From positions 869,897,364-869,961,363 of the forward strand of contig NC_056743.1 in NCBI RefSeq assembly GCF_019279795.1: a stretch of 64,000 nt of DNA. The letters run 5' to 3'. Both the position numbers and the translations under genes were made by a program. The notes under the pieces are model-generated. The model worked only from the letters and a program-made list of their open reading frames with translations, ran no database searches and was not told the DNA's origin. This document shows positions 32,801-43,751 of this stretch, piece by piece. Origin of the DNA: Protopterus annectens (Eukaryota; Chordata; Ceratodontiformes; Protopteridae). Numbering within the stretch: position 1 is the first letter of the stretch; every line of letters begins with the position of its first letter.

Positions 32801-33262
32801 TGGCAGGGTGCACACTGCAGTACATGTATAAATTCAATAAAACAAAGAACTCGGCATACACCACAGCTGGGAGTATTCACTTTAATGATCAAAAATAAAA
32901 ACAGAATGTAAAGAAGTGGTAGGCACTATTTCAGGCAGTTTCTTCAAAATGAACTAAAACCAGTAACTGAATCCTATTCATAATCCAGATAAACCAGTCA
33001 GATAAAGCATTCAGTCTAAGAGTTACAGTCCACAGCAGTCAAATCTAATTACACAATAACTTTATTTATTTATTTTATTTATTTATTTTACATTTGTTGA
33101 CCGGGATAGTCCGACTAGATATATGTCCATTTTCAGCGGAGGCCCGGGGAGAAAAGCTCCATACAGATGAACACAAGACAGACAAGTACAAAAAAGACTG
33201 GTATAAATTTACATGTTACACATTATCAATTTAGAGACAAATCAAGATGAAAACTTTTCACT

Positions 33263-33331
33263 TATATATATATATATATAATATATATATATATATATTA
33301 TATATATATATATATATATAATATATATATA

Positions 33332-33377
<46 letters not shown>
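33263..33377. repeat. (AT)n microsatellite in L2-A 3' UTR
   Basis: Alternating AT with periodic phase breaks (ATAATAT, TATTATA) at near-regular spacing, which makes it self-complementary at several registers. Confidence 0.95.
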
Positions 33378-33384
<7 letters not shown>

Positions 33385-33577
33385 AAATTCACTTCCAGGT
33401 TTCAGTACCAGCACTAACAATTCCTTATTTTTTTATATATCAGTTCTTGGATCTTTGCAGTTTACATACAAGGAGAGGAACTAGTCCTTACTTATTCAGT
33501 CAGTTTGTTCAGATTTATTTGGCTAGACCCTAATGAGAAAGGTCAGGGAGACCTCTAACCGAGGAAGGGGGGAGAAA

Positions 33578-34344
33578 TTAGTCAGGGGTGGAGCAAGGAC
33601 ATAGCCAGTGTTTTTTGAGGTATTGAATAAGATTCTTTATGAATAGAGCAGAAGAGGGTTCTGAGGTTAGGTCTGCAGGAAGAGAATTCCATGTTTTACC
33701 AACAGAGTTGGTAAACAGAGTTTCCCCGGCTGAGTTGTTAGCCTTAAGTGTGAGAGCTAACATTTTGTTGGAGGATCTGAGAGTTTTGAGGTTCTGGTAG
33801 GGGGTGATGAGACTTAAGACCAGTGTGTGTTCTGGCTGGTAAAGTATCTTGTGGGCAGCAACTAGTTGGTTGACCAGGAGTAGATTAGGTAGTTCAAGCC
33901 ATCCTAGTAGTTTTAGGTTAAGGCAATGGTGAGTTCTATGGACAGAGGCAGTTGCAAATTTGGCAATATGATTATAGCAGACCGTGTACTTGTTTAGGTA
34001 AGTTTTACTCAAATTTGTGAATAGGGGAGAGGCATAGAGAAGTGTAGAGAGTAGATGTGTGCAAACAAGAGTAGTTCTGCCTAGGGGAGTTAAGAAGAGT
34101 TTGATCCTGTATAGAGCAACCAGTTTTTTTATTAACTGTTATAATTGTATGGTTGACATGCAGATCAAACCTCAGGTTGTTATCAACTATTATTCCTAGG
34201 AGTTTAGTAGAGGGATCTGGTGAGGTAATAGTACCATCCCTTGATTTAATAGAGAAGGTTAGAGTGGGGGACCTGCGAGATGGACAGAACAGCAGCAGTT
34301 GAGTTTTTTTGGGATTTAGTATAAAATGGTGATAGAGGAGCCAG
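33578..34344 (-). pseudogene. L2-A polymerase C-terminal part
   Basis: Frames 34439-34005 (its first codons lie in DIRS-2) and 34012-33578 give LYHHFILNPKKTQLLLF, STKLLGIIVDNNLRFDLHV, then HCLNLKLLGWLELPNLLLV, LRSSNKMLAL, AGETLFTNSVGKTWNSLPADL and LIQYLKKHWLCPC, ending at a stop. L2-B carries the close counterpart SLFANSVSRSWNSLPADI. This is the polymerase end that follows the catalytic RT core in L2/CR1-type LINEs. One frameshift is present. Confidence 0.8.
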
Positions 34345-34516
34345 ATGTTCTTCATCTCACATTGCTGCAGTCCTGACACTTGGGTAGTCCGCTGTCCCAG
34401 TCGGCCCGAATACCAAAGTATAAGGCTGACGTCGGTCAAGGCGCATTAGTCTGACATCAGGACGTCAGGGTACAAATGCGCATGACCGACGTCATTTCCT
34501 CAGTCTTTTTTGCCGC

Positions 34517-36380
34517 ATGGTCCGATGCAGAAGCAGTTTTGCAAGTGCAGGTTGGCGTTCTGAGATTTTCGGAAGTCAGAGTTTCAGACCGAATCCAAGT
34601 TGGCTAAGTACCCCGTTGGGGAATATTTTGGTTTTTGCTTGCCTCAGTATTTTACCGGATGTCAGAAAAGTGAATAACTGTATTTCTTGTGGGAAACAGA
34701 TACCTCATAGGGATTACCATACCTTGTGTATACCTTGCTTAGGGCCTGAGCACGGCGTTGTTGGCTGTCGCTCTTGTGCTAGATTTAACAAACGCACTAT
34801 AAAGAGAAGATTAGATTGTGCCAGGTTAGTTTTGGGAAGCGGTGTAATTATAAAATGCCGTCGGATGCTCCGGCGCCGCTTCGTCAAAAAGCGCAAGGAC
34901 AAAACAGCAAAGCCTAGGCTGGAAGAACCGTCCGTCGGACGCCGGTTCTTTAGAGGGCTCGGTGGAGCCAGAGGTTCAGCCAGAAATTTCTTTGGAATCC
35001 CAGGGAGAGACTTTATTACTGCAAGATGTGACCTCTCAGGAGGTAGGCCAGGTGGAAGGGGCTTCTCAGGTAGCTGTTCTTCCCTCCCTTCCTAAGGTGG
35101 TTAGGCCCTCCCCTGCTGTTTCCAAGGCTTCTCCCAGGGGCAGGCCAGGTTTTGTTTCAGGTGTTACCCCTAGTTCTTCAGGGTCTGTACCTAAGAAGCA
35201 TATGCTTAAGATGGCAGAAGATTTGATTACAATGATTAGAGGTTCTATGCCCCCTCCTGATAAGAGGCCTAGGGTGGAACCTGAGCTTGGGAGTTTTGAG
35301 CAGTGTTCGGATGCTTCTGAGTCTTCGACTGAAGACTTGCAGGAGTATTCCCCTTACTCTGATTCTGATATAGATGATTCTACTCCTTCTGCTTCTCCTC
35401 CTGAGGATTTTTCATTTTCAGAGACTCTTCATTCCATGAGGGAGCATTTTAAATGGGAAGGTCAGGATTTCTCTGATTCCAGGAAAAGGCTTAGGGAATT
35501 TTTGTTTCTACCCCAGCATAGGCCTTTAGCTATACCTCCTGTTCTAGATGTGGTGGAGGATGCTTTTGCAGAGGCTTCTCTGAACCCTGATTCTTTGCCT
35601 CCTGCTCCAGTTAAACCGGATAGATATTATAGGGTGCCTGAAGCTCATAAGTATCTTTTAAGAGTCCTAGGGCAGACCCAGAAACTGTTTCTCAGGGGCC
35701 TAAAGGTGTTAAGGCTTCTGTTGTTAAAAATCCTGTTCCTCCTGATAAAGAGGCGAGGGCTTTGGATAGATGGGGAAAGAAAGTGTATACTTCTTCCACT
35801 TTGGCCATGAGAGCTTTGAATTGCCAGTTTCACATGTTGAAATACCAAAATTATCTCCTTTCACAATTAAAGTCTAAGGTAGATGCTTTGGCGGAAGGTA
35901 TTGAGTGTAAAGAGTTGCAGGATTTAGTTCATGTTTCTGAACAGGTGGGTAAGCATTCTTTGCAATGTGGTTTTGATGCTGTGCAGGCCTCTTGAGGGTG
36001 GCTGCCACTGGTTCGGTTCTTCAGGCACGCCTGGCTGAGGGATCAGAATTTAGCTGAGCATGTGAAGACAAGGATTTTAGATGCTCCTTTACAATCTGAT
36101 GTGTTGTTTGGTTCGCCTGTGGAAGCAGTTCTAAAGAAAATGGAAGACAAGGCTAAGTCTATGCAGACTGTTAAAGATTTTTGCAGGTTCAGCCTCGAAG
36201 TTTAGTAGAAATTGGCCTACCAAGGGGTGGACATATCCTGCTTATGATTCCCAGTCTAGGGGTAGGTCTAGGCGTGGTAGGGGCAGAGCGCAGGGTTCTT
36301 TTAGGCCTAGAACAGGGAGTTCACCTGCTCAGTCTTCTGGTGAGGGCAGGGGTCAGTCCTTTCGTAAACAGACCCAATGA
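34517..36380 (+). pseudogene. DIRS-2 Gag (frameshifted)
   Basis: Frame 34517-35095 covers NNCISCGKQIPHRDYH, IPCLGPEHGVVGC and RSCARFNKRTIKRR, the Cys/His cluster, but its MSEK start is offset by a 1-bp deletion near 34675. Frame 34962-35810 holds the acidic Ser-rich region, EHFKWEGQDFSDSRKRLREF, LAIPPVLDVVEDAF and DRYYRVPEAHKYLL. Frame 35762-35995 has DRWGKKVYTSSTLAMRALNCQ (to a TGA near 35994). The tail to 36380 is Arg/Gly-rich and ends KQTQ-stop, as in DIRS-1 (QSQ) and DIRS-4 (QPQ). Confidence 0.78.
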
Positions 36381-38296
36381 CCTGCCTTTTCAGCTGCCAG
36401 AATCTTCTCGTCTGGCAGCACCTTTGGGAGGAAGGTTGGCACTTTTCAAAGAAAACTGGAATTTAATTACCCAAGACAAATGGGTATTGGATATCATTCA
36501 CCACGGTTACAGGTTTTATTTCCATACCTTGCCTCCTTTCAAAGGCATGCCAGACATTCCTCCTCAACAAAGGAAAGAGGCTCACAGGCAAATTTCTCTG
36601 TTGCTCCAAATAGGGGCCATTCAGCGGTTCCTGTGCCAGAAAGGGGCCTAGGATTTTATTCTCGCCTGTTCCTAGTACCAAAAAGGGAACACGTGGAGAC
36701 CAATTTTGGATCTGTCTATCCTCAACACTTATCTGGACATTCCCAAGTTCAAAATGTTGACGTTACAACAGCTTTTACCTCTGCTGGGCAAAGATCACTG
36801 GATGGTAACTTTGGATCTCAAGGAAGCTTACCTTCATGTTCCTATCAGACTAATTTGCAGGAAGTATCTGCGTTTTCGAGCTGGGAATTCTCATTATCAG
36901 TTCTCTGCATTGCCCTTTGGCTTATCTACTGCCCAGAGTATTCACAAAGGTTCTGGCTCCAGTGATAGCTTTCTTCAGGCTAAAAGGAATACAAATCTAT
37001 CCTTATTTGGACGATTGCCTGCTTCTGGCTCAAGGAAGGGACGTGCTTCTTCAGCATTTGGAATATGTGATAGCAGTGCTAAGATGCCTAGGGTATTCTG
37101 TGAACGAAATAAAGTCCAGTCTAGTACCCTCTCAAGACATGTGCTTTCTGGGTGTGAGACTGAATACAGCAACAGATGGCCTTTTTAACCCCGGACAAAC
37201 AAAAGAATCTTTCTCTTTACTTCCATCAACTATCTCATCAGTCCGGGCTGACTGCAAGGACAGTCCTTCAAGCCTTAGGGTTCATGGCATCTTGTATTCT
37301 GGTACTTCCCAATGCCAAACTGCATATGAGGAAGCTACAATGGTATCTCAAAATGTATGGACACAGCACTGCCAGGATTTGGACACTGTCATTCAAATAA
37401 TACCTTGCATTCAAAAGGAATTTCTGTGGTGGGCTCAGGAATGTCACCTAAACAAGGGACTCTCTGTGACCCGGCCAGAGGCGAGTCAGATTCTAACGAC
37501 AGATGCCTCAGACACAGCTTGGGAGCTCATCTGAATGGAAAGTGGATACAAGACAAGTGGCCTGCCAGACTGCAGCATCTACATATCAACATGAAGGAGA
37601 TGTTAGCAGTCCAGTTTGCATTGCTGGCTTTCAAGGATTTACTTCTTCCAGGGCAGGTGTTGATTCTAACAGACAACACAACTGTCATGTGGTACATCAA
37701 CAAACAAGGGGAACACATTCTTATCCTCTATGCAGGCAAGCAATGATTTTGTGGGAGACTGCGTTAAGCTTGCAACTGAATCTTCAAGCAAGGTTTCTGC
37801 CAGGAGCACAGAACTCCTTAGCAGATGTGTTAAGCAGGCAAATCATGGATCCCCACGAGTGGAAACTGGATCTTCATGTATTTCAGACATTGACAGTGTC
37901 CTGGGGAACTCCAGACATAGATCTGTTCGCTTCTCCACTAAACCACCAGCTGCCAAAGTTTTGCACGAAAAGGTTTCATCACACAGCCTGGAAAGTGGAT
38001 GCTCTTTCTTTCAGTTGGAAAAATCTTCATGTGTATGCCTTTCCACCTCTGCCTCTCCTCCCAAAGGTACTCCTAAAGGTCAGACAAGACAAGCCAAGGA
38101 TGATTTTGATAGCTCCAGATTGGCCTCGGCAGCACTGGTACCCATTACTGAGGAGTCTGGTAAGGAAGCCTCCATGGCCCTTACCTTTGATTCCACACCT
38201 ATTGTCTCAGAAGGACGGGCATCTACTCAATGTCAAGCTTCACTCTCTTCATCTAACAGCCTGGCATATTCTGTTTTGAACCATAGCAGGTCTTAG
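36381..38296 (+). pseudogene. DIRS-2 RT/RNase H/methyltransferase-like gene (several frameshifts)
   Basis: Successive frames carry LAAPLGGRLALFKENW, GFYSRLFLVPK (near 36650), LDLSILNTYLDIPKF, TLDLKEAYLHVPI, SALPFGLSTA, YPYLDDCLLLA (near 37000, intact YxDD), ALGFMASCIL, TTDASDTAWEL, NTTVMWYINKQG, SLADVLSRQ, DIDLFASPLN, KVDALSFSWKNL, YAFPPLPLL and LIAPDWPRQHW. Every domain of the DIRS-1 polyprotein is present in the same order. At least four frame changes break the reading, for example near 36700, 36930, 37190 and 37510. Confidence 0.85.
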
Positions 38297-38311
38297 CTTC
38301 CTCAACAAGTT

Positions 38312-39319
38312 TTGAATGTGATTATGGAAGCCAGAAGACCTAGTACAAGGAAAGTGTACGCAGGAAAATGGAAGAGATTTTTATTTTGGTGTGCAGCAAA
38401 GGATTTGGATGTTTCTGAGCCAAATTTGAGTGTGGCTCTTCAATATCTTACTGAGTTATTGGACAAAGGTTTGTCTTTCTCTTCCATTAAGATTCATGCT
38501 GCAGCAATTTCAGCTCACTATGATTGTGACCCACCATTGTTTTCTCATCCTTTGTTCAAGCAATTTCTTAGAGGGGCAAAGAATATAAGACCCCCACGTA
38601 GAGCTCTTACTCCTGCTTGGGACCTCAATTTTGTGTTGGAGAAACTCACTCTACAACCTTTTGAGCCTGCATCTACTGCTGAATTGAAATATTTGTCATG
38701 GAAGACTGCTTTTTTGTTAGCCATTACCTCTGCAAGAAGGGTGTCTGAATTGCAGGCCCTTATGGCGGTTGAGCCTTTCCTGATTTTTCATAAGGATAGG
38801 GTATCTTTACGTACTAATCCTTCCTTTATGCCTAAAGTGGTTTCTAGTGTGGCTTTAAACCAAACTATTCATTTACCTACCTTTTATGCAAATCCCCAAA
38901 ATAAGGGGGAGAAGATTTTGCACACTTTAGATGTACACAGGCAATTACGTTATTATTTAAGCAGGACTAAGGATTTTAGGCAGTCTCAGCAGTTGTTTGT
39001 TTCTTTTGCTTTGAGTTCTCAGGGTAAGCCTGTGTCAAAACAAACTATTTCTAAGTGGATTGGGTTTTGCATTACTTTCTGTTACTCCCATCATGGCAAG
39101 GAGATTCCAGCTGGGATTAGGCCTCATTCCACTAGGGCTACTGCCACTTCAACAGCATTTCTAAGGGGGGTGGCAACTAAGGATATTTTGGAGGCGGCTA
39201 CTTGGAGTTCAGTGCATACCTTCTCTAAGCATTACCACCTTCCTCTCTACTCTAAATCTAGGGCTGGTTTTACCACTGCTATTTTACAGGGCATGTTGTC
39301 AGCTCCTGCTTCCTTGTGA
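38312..39319 (+). CDS. DIRS-2 tyrosine recombinase (intact frame)
   Basis: An uninterrupted 335-codon frame with all the expected catalytic landmarks. TSARRVSEL gives the first Arg (142/143), a SKQTISKWI block follows, RPHSTRATATS carries His272 and Arg275, then Trp298 in TWSSVHTF, and Tyr308 in SKHYHLPL is the nucleophile. The N-terminal half (EARRPSTRKVYAGKW, SFSSIKIHAAAIS, WDLNFVLEKL) would be the DNA-binding part. The enzyme would integrate the closed-circle DNA copy. The true start may lie upstream, since similarity continues before Met1. This is the only recombinase in the window without a stop. Confidence 0.9.
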   Translation: MNVIMEARRPSTRKVYAGKWKRFLFWCAAKDLDVSEPNLSVALQYLTELLDKGLSFSSIKIHAAAISAHYDCDPPLFSHPLFKQFLRGAKNIRPPRRALTPAWDLNFVLEKLTLQPFEPASTAELKYLSWKTAFLLAITSARRVSELQALMAVEPFLIFHKDRVSLRTNPSFMPKVVSSVALNQTIHLPTFYANPQNKGEKILHTLDVHRQLRYYLSRTKDFRQSQQLFVSFALSSQGKPVSKQTISKWIGFCITFCYSHHGKEIPAGIRPHSTRATATSTAFLRGVATKDILEAATWSSVHTFSKHYHLPLYSKSRAGFTTAILQGMLSAPASL

Positions 39320-39353
39320 TTTGCCATCCTCCCTTACCTCTGCTTTGGGATTC

Positions 39354-39452
39354 TACCCAAGTGTCAGGACTGCAGCAATGTGAGATGAAGAACATAGTAC
39401 AGTTTTGTACCTACCATAAATGTAGATGTTCGAAGATCCACATTGCTGCAGT
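39354..39452 (+). repeat. DIRS-2 internal complementary region
   Basis: ACCCAAGTGTCAGGACTGC...GAGATGAAGAACAT then AGTACAGTTTTGTACC...AGATGTTCGAAGATCC and ATTGCTGCAGTCC. The first half is complementary to the left end at 34345-34385, the second to the right end at 39765-39818. Confidence 0.92.
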
Positions 39453-39891
39453 CCAATTTACCCTCCCTCCTTCCCCTCTGTGTTTAGGGGTGGTTGTGTG
39501 GGTAGGATTGTACCTTTCTGACTTTGTATATATTGTACATATATTTGGTACAGGGGTTTTTGGTGTGTTGTTGTTTTTTGGTTTGGCCTTATCTTTTTAG
39601 GGTCTTCTGACATCTGGGGCAAGAAAAGACTGAGGCAATGGCGTCGGTCATGCGCATTTGTACCCTGACGTCCTGACGTCAGACTAATGCGCCTTGACCG
39701 ACGTCAGCCTTATACTTTGGTATTCGGGCCGACTGGGACAGCGGACTACCCAAGTGTCAGGACTGCAGCAATGTGGATCTTCGAACATCTACATTTATGG
39801 TAGGTACAAAACTGTACTTTTTCAACTGCATTAAAAGTACTTTGGGATAAGGCCAATAGCTCTTCTGGGGATGTGGCAGAACACATTAGGG

Positions 39892-40829
39892 TCAATTCAA
39901 TTGAATGCAGGTAGGTTGTGGTACAACCTTGTGCAAGTCATTAATGAATAAGGAGAATAGGAGGGGTCTTAAGATGGGAACTCCGAGTGCGATAGGTAGA
40001 AGGGTAGATAAGTTATTTTTCCAAAGGACTGCTTGCTGTCTACCATTCAGATATGATTTAAACCATTGTGTGGTCTGGATATGTAGGGAATTTGATTTTA
40101 AGGTTTGCAACAGCAGTTGGTGGTTTACCATGTTGAAAGCCTTGGAAAGGTCTAGGAAGATGGCTGAGGAAAGTTATCACTATTACGGTTTTGGTTTATG
40201 ACATTTGTAAAGGAGAATAGGGCAGTGGTGGTGCTATGGTTTGGTCTAAAGTCATTTTGAGAGTTTGTCAGGAGATTGTTTGCTAGTAGATGGGTCAGGA
40301 GTTGTCTGTGGATACATTTTTCCATGATTTTGGCTAGTGGAGACAGGATAGCTATGAGTCTGTAATTTGTGAGTTCAGTGAAACTGCCTCCTTTATGTAA
40401 CGGAATAACATGGTAAATCTTCCAGATAGTGGGAATGGTAGCTTCCAATATAGTTCTGTTTATTAGAATGGATATTGGATAGGCTACTGCATCAGCTGCT
40501 TTTTGTAGGTACTCTGCAGGGAGGAGGTCTGCGGCTAGGATGGTTGGTTTTAGTTTACTAATTAGTTTTTGAATAATTGAGGTTGAGACTGGTTGAAGTT
40601 TAAAGATGTTTTGGGTACTGAGTGTTGTGGTATTTGGATTAGGCCCACTGGGGGATACTTTATTAGCTAGTTTTTGAATGGTTTCAGTAAAGAAGTTATT
40701 AAAGGAATTGGCGACTTTTGCAGAGGTTTTAGTTTTTAAATTTGTGGGGATAGGGGTGGAGGATTGTCCTGGGTAGAGAAGCTTATTTAGACTTGCCCAG
40801 AACTTTTCTGGTTTATTTTGGTGTTTCAA
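39892..40829 (-). pseudogene. L2-A reverse transcriptase
   Basis: Frame 40829-40152 covers the linker and early RT: EKFWASLNKLL, ANSFNNFF, KLKPTILAADLLPAEYLQ, WKIYHVIPLHKGGSF, NYRLIAILSPLAKIMEKCIHRQ, NDFRPNHSTTTALF. The next frame (40131-39892) has VNHQLLLQTL, WFKSYLNGRQQAVLW, GVPILRPLLFSLFINDL. The first catalytic Asp block is lost at the frame break near 40140-40160, and the YADD box expected after SCIQ is mutated away (CIQLN, then stop). Close to L2-B at 60.1 kb, which keeps both. Confidence 0.85.
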
Positions 40830-41554
40830 TTGTAGGTGGCAATAGTGATTTTTTTTTTATCGGACATAACAGATTTTTTAGTGTCATTCCTTAATTGTCT
40901 ATAAGTAAGATGGTCTGTTAGGGTTTTGGTGACTCGCCAGATGGCCCATGCTTTGTTCCCAAGTGAGATTTTATGCCTAGTTTCTGCTGTAAGCCATGGG
41001 GTAGGTTTAGTTTTCATTCTAATAGAATGTTCTGGAGCATGGGTGTTTAGGATGGATAAGAATTTGCTGTTAAAGTATTTTACAGCCTCCTCAAGTGGCA
41101 GATGCCTGAGGGCAGACCAGTTGCAAAGTCTGAGGTCAGTTTTGAAATTAGTAAGGTTGTAGTTTTTCTTATTCCTGATTATTTTATAGATAGGTTGTTT
41201 AGGGATTCCAGCCTTTTGCCTGATAATATAGGTGAGAAGGTGATCACTTATGCTGTCAGGAAGGGTTCCAGCTTTATATATGTTGGGTTGGCCGTTAATA
41301 AGGATCCAGTCTAGGATAGTTTCTTTATCGTTAGGTTTAGTTATCCTGGTAGGGGAGGTAATGACTTGTGTGAAACCATAAAGGTTAATATGTTGAGTAG
41401 AGGGTTCTGAGGAGTAGGTATACCACTCTGTGTTAAAATCCCCAAGAACAATGGTTTCTTGGGGGTAACTATTTGACACCCAGTTTAGTATGTCCTCAAG
41501 AATTTGTATGTTTTTACCGCGGGGGGTGTAGACACAGACAATATATATATGCAT
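40826..41554 (-). pseudogene. L2-A APE-type endonuclease domain
   Basis: A 242-codon frame: VYTPRG, TIVLGDFNTEWYT (the G-D-F-N metal and active-site block), TILDWILINGQPN, DSISDHLLTYI (the S-D-H block with the catalytic His), and WSALRHLPLEEAVKYFN leading to the linker. These are late motifs of the endonuclease/exonuclease/phosphatase fold that nicks target DNA in APE-type LINEs. The earlier motifs (N and E blocks: LNVRSL, LTETWL) are readable upstream at about 41700-41830, but not in the same open frame. Confidence 0.85.
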
Positions 41555-41879
41555 TTGTTTTTATTCATTTGCAGTTTAGTAGTAATAATTTCAGCCTTTT
41601 CCTTTCTAGTTGTTTGAGGGGTGTCAATGGATGGCTGTAGCATAGATTTATATAGGATGGCTAGCCCCCCCCCTTCTTAGTTGTGCGGTCAGCTCTTAAT
41701 ATATTATAACCTGGTGATATAATCTCATTACCTGAGGTGGATGGTTTAAGCTAGGTTTCAGTGAGACAAAGAATATCTGGACAGAGGTGTTCAAGTAGGG
41801 CATGGAGGTGATGGACTTTGTTATTTATACTTCTTATATTTAGATGGCTAATCAGGAGTGTGTTGGGTGTTCATAAACA

Positions 41880-41937
41880 AAAAACGCTGGCTATGTCCTT
41901 GCTCCACCCCTGACTAATTTCTCCCCCCTTCCTCGGT
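41880..41937. repeat. 58-bp inverted match of the L2-A C-terminus (33558-33616)
   Basis: The plus strand here (GCTGGCTATGTCCTTGCTCC, ACCCCTGACTAATTTCTCCC, CCTTCCTCGGT) is the reverse complement of 33558-33616, with one difference seen. The 33.6-kb copy encodes the last codons of the polymerase (WLCPCSTPD-stop), so the 42-kb copy is a displaced, inverted piece of the 3' end. Confidence 0.88.
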
Positions 41938-42330
41938 GATGATGTGGGTGTTAAGGGAAGAGTTAGTCAGGATGCTGGAGTGATCGGTAGGGGCTGGGCC
42001 AGGGTTTGGGTGGATGTCACCATCCATAGTGAGATTACATGGAGTTTTGCTAGTCAACTTCAGAAACTTGAGAATAAGGTTTTGGTATTTTTTAGCTTTT
42101 GGGTTGATGTGTATAGTTTTAATAGGTAGGATGCGAGAGGAGCTAGATATAAAGGCAGTGTTCAAGTTATCTAGCTGACTGGGTACAGTCAGAGTGATAG
42201 TGTGCCTTCCTGGGAAGTGAAGGTCATAAAGAACTTGATGTTCATAGGCAGTCAAAATGTATGGGATAAGCATCAGTGGTAATATGGGGTATGTTAGAAG
42301 AAATTTGAGTGAGGAGAGCCATGTTGCCAT
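41914..42330 (-). pseudogene. L2-A N-terminal segment with 2A-like motif
   Basis: The 138-codon frame starts MATWLSSLKFLLTY with a hydrophobic run (LLTYPILPLMLIPYILTAY) resembling a membrane or signal segment, and contains GDIHPNPGP (motif at 41995-42018). 2A-like D-(V/I)-E-x-N-P-G-P motifs are known near the N-terminus of some APE-type LINE proteins, where they cause ribosome skipping. Here the Glu position is His, so activity is doubtful. The frame ends at a TAG lying within a 58-bp inverted repeat (41880-41937). Confidence 0.6.
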
Positions 42331-42689
42331 ATGAAGGATGTGGGTGGATCCATGGGGTATGATATAGAAAATTAGGATGGGTAGGGGAATTTCAATGACT
42401 TCTTCAGAAAAGTTGATTGGTTAAGGAAGAGAGGGTGTGTGGTCAGTATAGTATAAATTTTGCTCCACTAGGGGCGGGTGGAATTCGGGGGCAGGGAGGG
42501 GCATGAAGCAAGCCCAAGCTCAGCGAGGGTGAGCGGAGTGGGGCTTTACCATGCCACAAGTATATCAGGGTCTGTGAGTTTTGCATGAGTTCAGTTTTTC
42601 ACTTTGGATAATTCTAACCTTGTTTCCTGCCCTTAAGAGTTAAGCTCACTAACTCACTGTAGGATTGTCTTGATTTTTAGGCAGTTTAA

Positions 42690-43750
42690 GGAGTATGAAG
42701 GTAGGAATTGAGCCAGGAGATCCTTTAGCAAGAGAGATTTTGACAGCACTGGGATTTATGGCCTCTGTCATTCTCATAATTCCTTGGGTAAAATTCCATA
42801 TGAGGAAGATTCAGTAGCATCTACAATCAGTCTGGATGTAGCATTATCACCCCCTGACCATTCCAGTACTGGTTTTGACATTCATCCCCATTCATCAAAA
42901 GGGAGCTTCACCGTTGGATCAGTCAGATATCTGTCAGATATGGTGTGCCCTTTCTACCACTTCCCCCCTTTGCCAAGACCTTTTTACAGACACTGGGGTT
43001 TCCCCCTGTGTTCCTCTTGGACAGGGGCAATAGGTGCTGATGTTAGTGTCTGCTTGAACCAGACACACTTGGGAACACATGTTTAACTTGGCTAGGCTTG
43101 CAAGGGCCCTGGGTACATTAGCCTATTAACCTATGATGCCCTTGACCTAGCTTGGGGAATGTAAAGGTTCAAGATGTCTAGTTCAGGAAGGACAAGAAGG
43201 ATCACATAGATGTCAAGAAAATGAAAACACTAATTTTAGCGTTGCAATCCCTACATTACCACTGGTCCCCAGGCATCTTACAGATATTCACAGGCAACAC
43301 CTTTGTTTTGTGGTACATAGACAAGCAAGGCAGGACAAGATCTTATCACCTTTGCAGGTTGGCAGTGACAACTTGGGACTTAGCTATACAACACTATCTG
43401 TTTCGTCAAGTGATTTAGGTTCCTTCAGTGGCAGATTCTTTGAACAAGGCAGGCATGGATGGGTGCTGAATAGAAAGGCAGATTTTTCATCATTGGGGTA
43501 CTCCTCAGATAGATCTTTTTGCCTCCAGTCAAGGTGTTTTGTTCAAGAATTTCATAACCAGAATCTCGAAAAATGAATTACATCTCTTTTTCCTGGAAGG
43601 GAAGATTTCTTTGCCTTCCCTCCCCTTCCTCTAATTTTCAGGATTCTCCTGAAAATCAAAAAGGGCAAGCCAGAAATGTTGCTTGTTGCCTCCTCTGTGG
43701 CCCAGGCAGCATTGGTTCCCACTTCTCTTTCATCTGCGCCAGTGAAAACA
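42690..43750 (+). pseudogene. DIRS-5 RT thumb, RNase H and methyltransferase-like remnants
   Basis: 42700-43010 gives ILTALGFMASVILIIPWVKFHMRKIQ, in the place of the LQALGFMASCILLIPYARLHMRKLQ region of DIRS-1. A CR1-tail-like segment intervenes at 43086-43137. 43221-43750 then gives LILALQSLHYHWSP, LQIFTGNTFVLWYIDKQGRTRSYH, WGTPQIDLFASSQG and FPSLPLIFRILLKIKKGKPEML with stops. The catalytic RT palm is absent. Order is consistent with a single ancient pol gene. Confidence 0.68.
43086..43137 (+). mobile_element. CR1-family 3' tail fragment
   Basis: TTGGCTAGGCTTGCAAGGGC then TTAGCCTATTAACCTATG matches, on the plus strand, the common CR1/SINE tail seen on the minus strand at 6609, 18690 and 56745. 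It could be the end of a very short CR1 copy or of a SINE; no tRNA-like head was recognised in front of it. Confidence 0.55.
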
Positions 43751-43751
43751 A

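Larger units (their letters stand above)
34345..39818 (+). mobile_element. DIRS-2: probably the youngest DIRS copy
   Basis: Ends ATGTTCTTCATCTCAC (34345) and AAACTGTACT (39818). The ITRs (34345-34510 and about 39608-39818) differ at only a few positions over about 165 bp, and the recombinase frame is unbroken, both suggesting recent insertion relative to the other copies. The ICR is at 39354-39452. The host L2-A polymerase reading is resumed on each side of the element. Gag and pol nevertheless carry frameshifts, so the copy would need proteins from elsewhere. Confidence 0.93.
33056..42440 (-). mobile_element. L2-A: L2-like LINE split by DIRS-2
   Basis: Minus-strand order: N-terminal frame with a 2A-like motif (42330-41914), endonuclease (41554-40826), RT (40829-39892), the DIRS-2 insertion (34345-39818), C-terminal region (34439-33578), and a 3' UTR ending in an AAAT-rich tail at 33056-33095. 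The tail block (GACCGGGATAGTCCGAC on plus) matches the end of L2-B at 61360. The 5' limit near 42440 is approximate. The LINE itself is inserted in DIRS-5. Confidence 0.82.
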
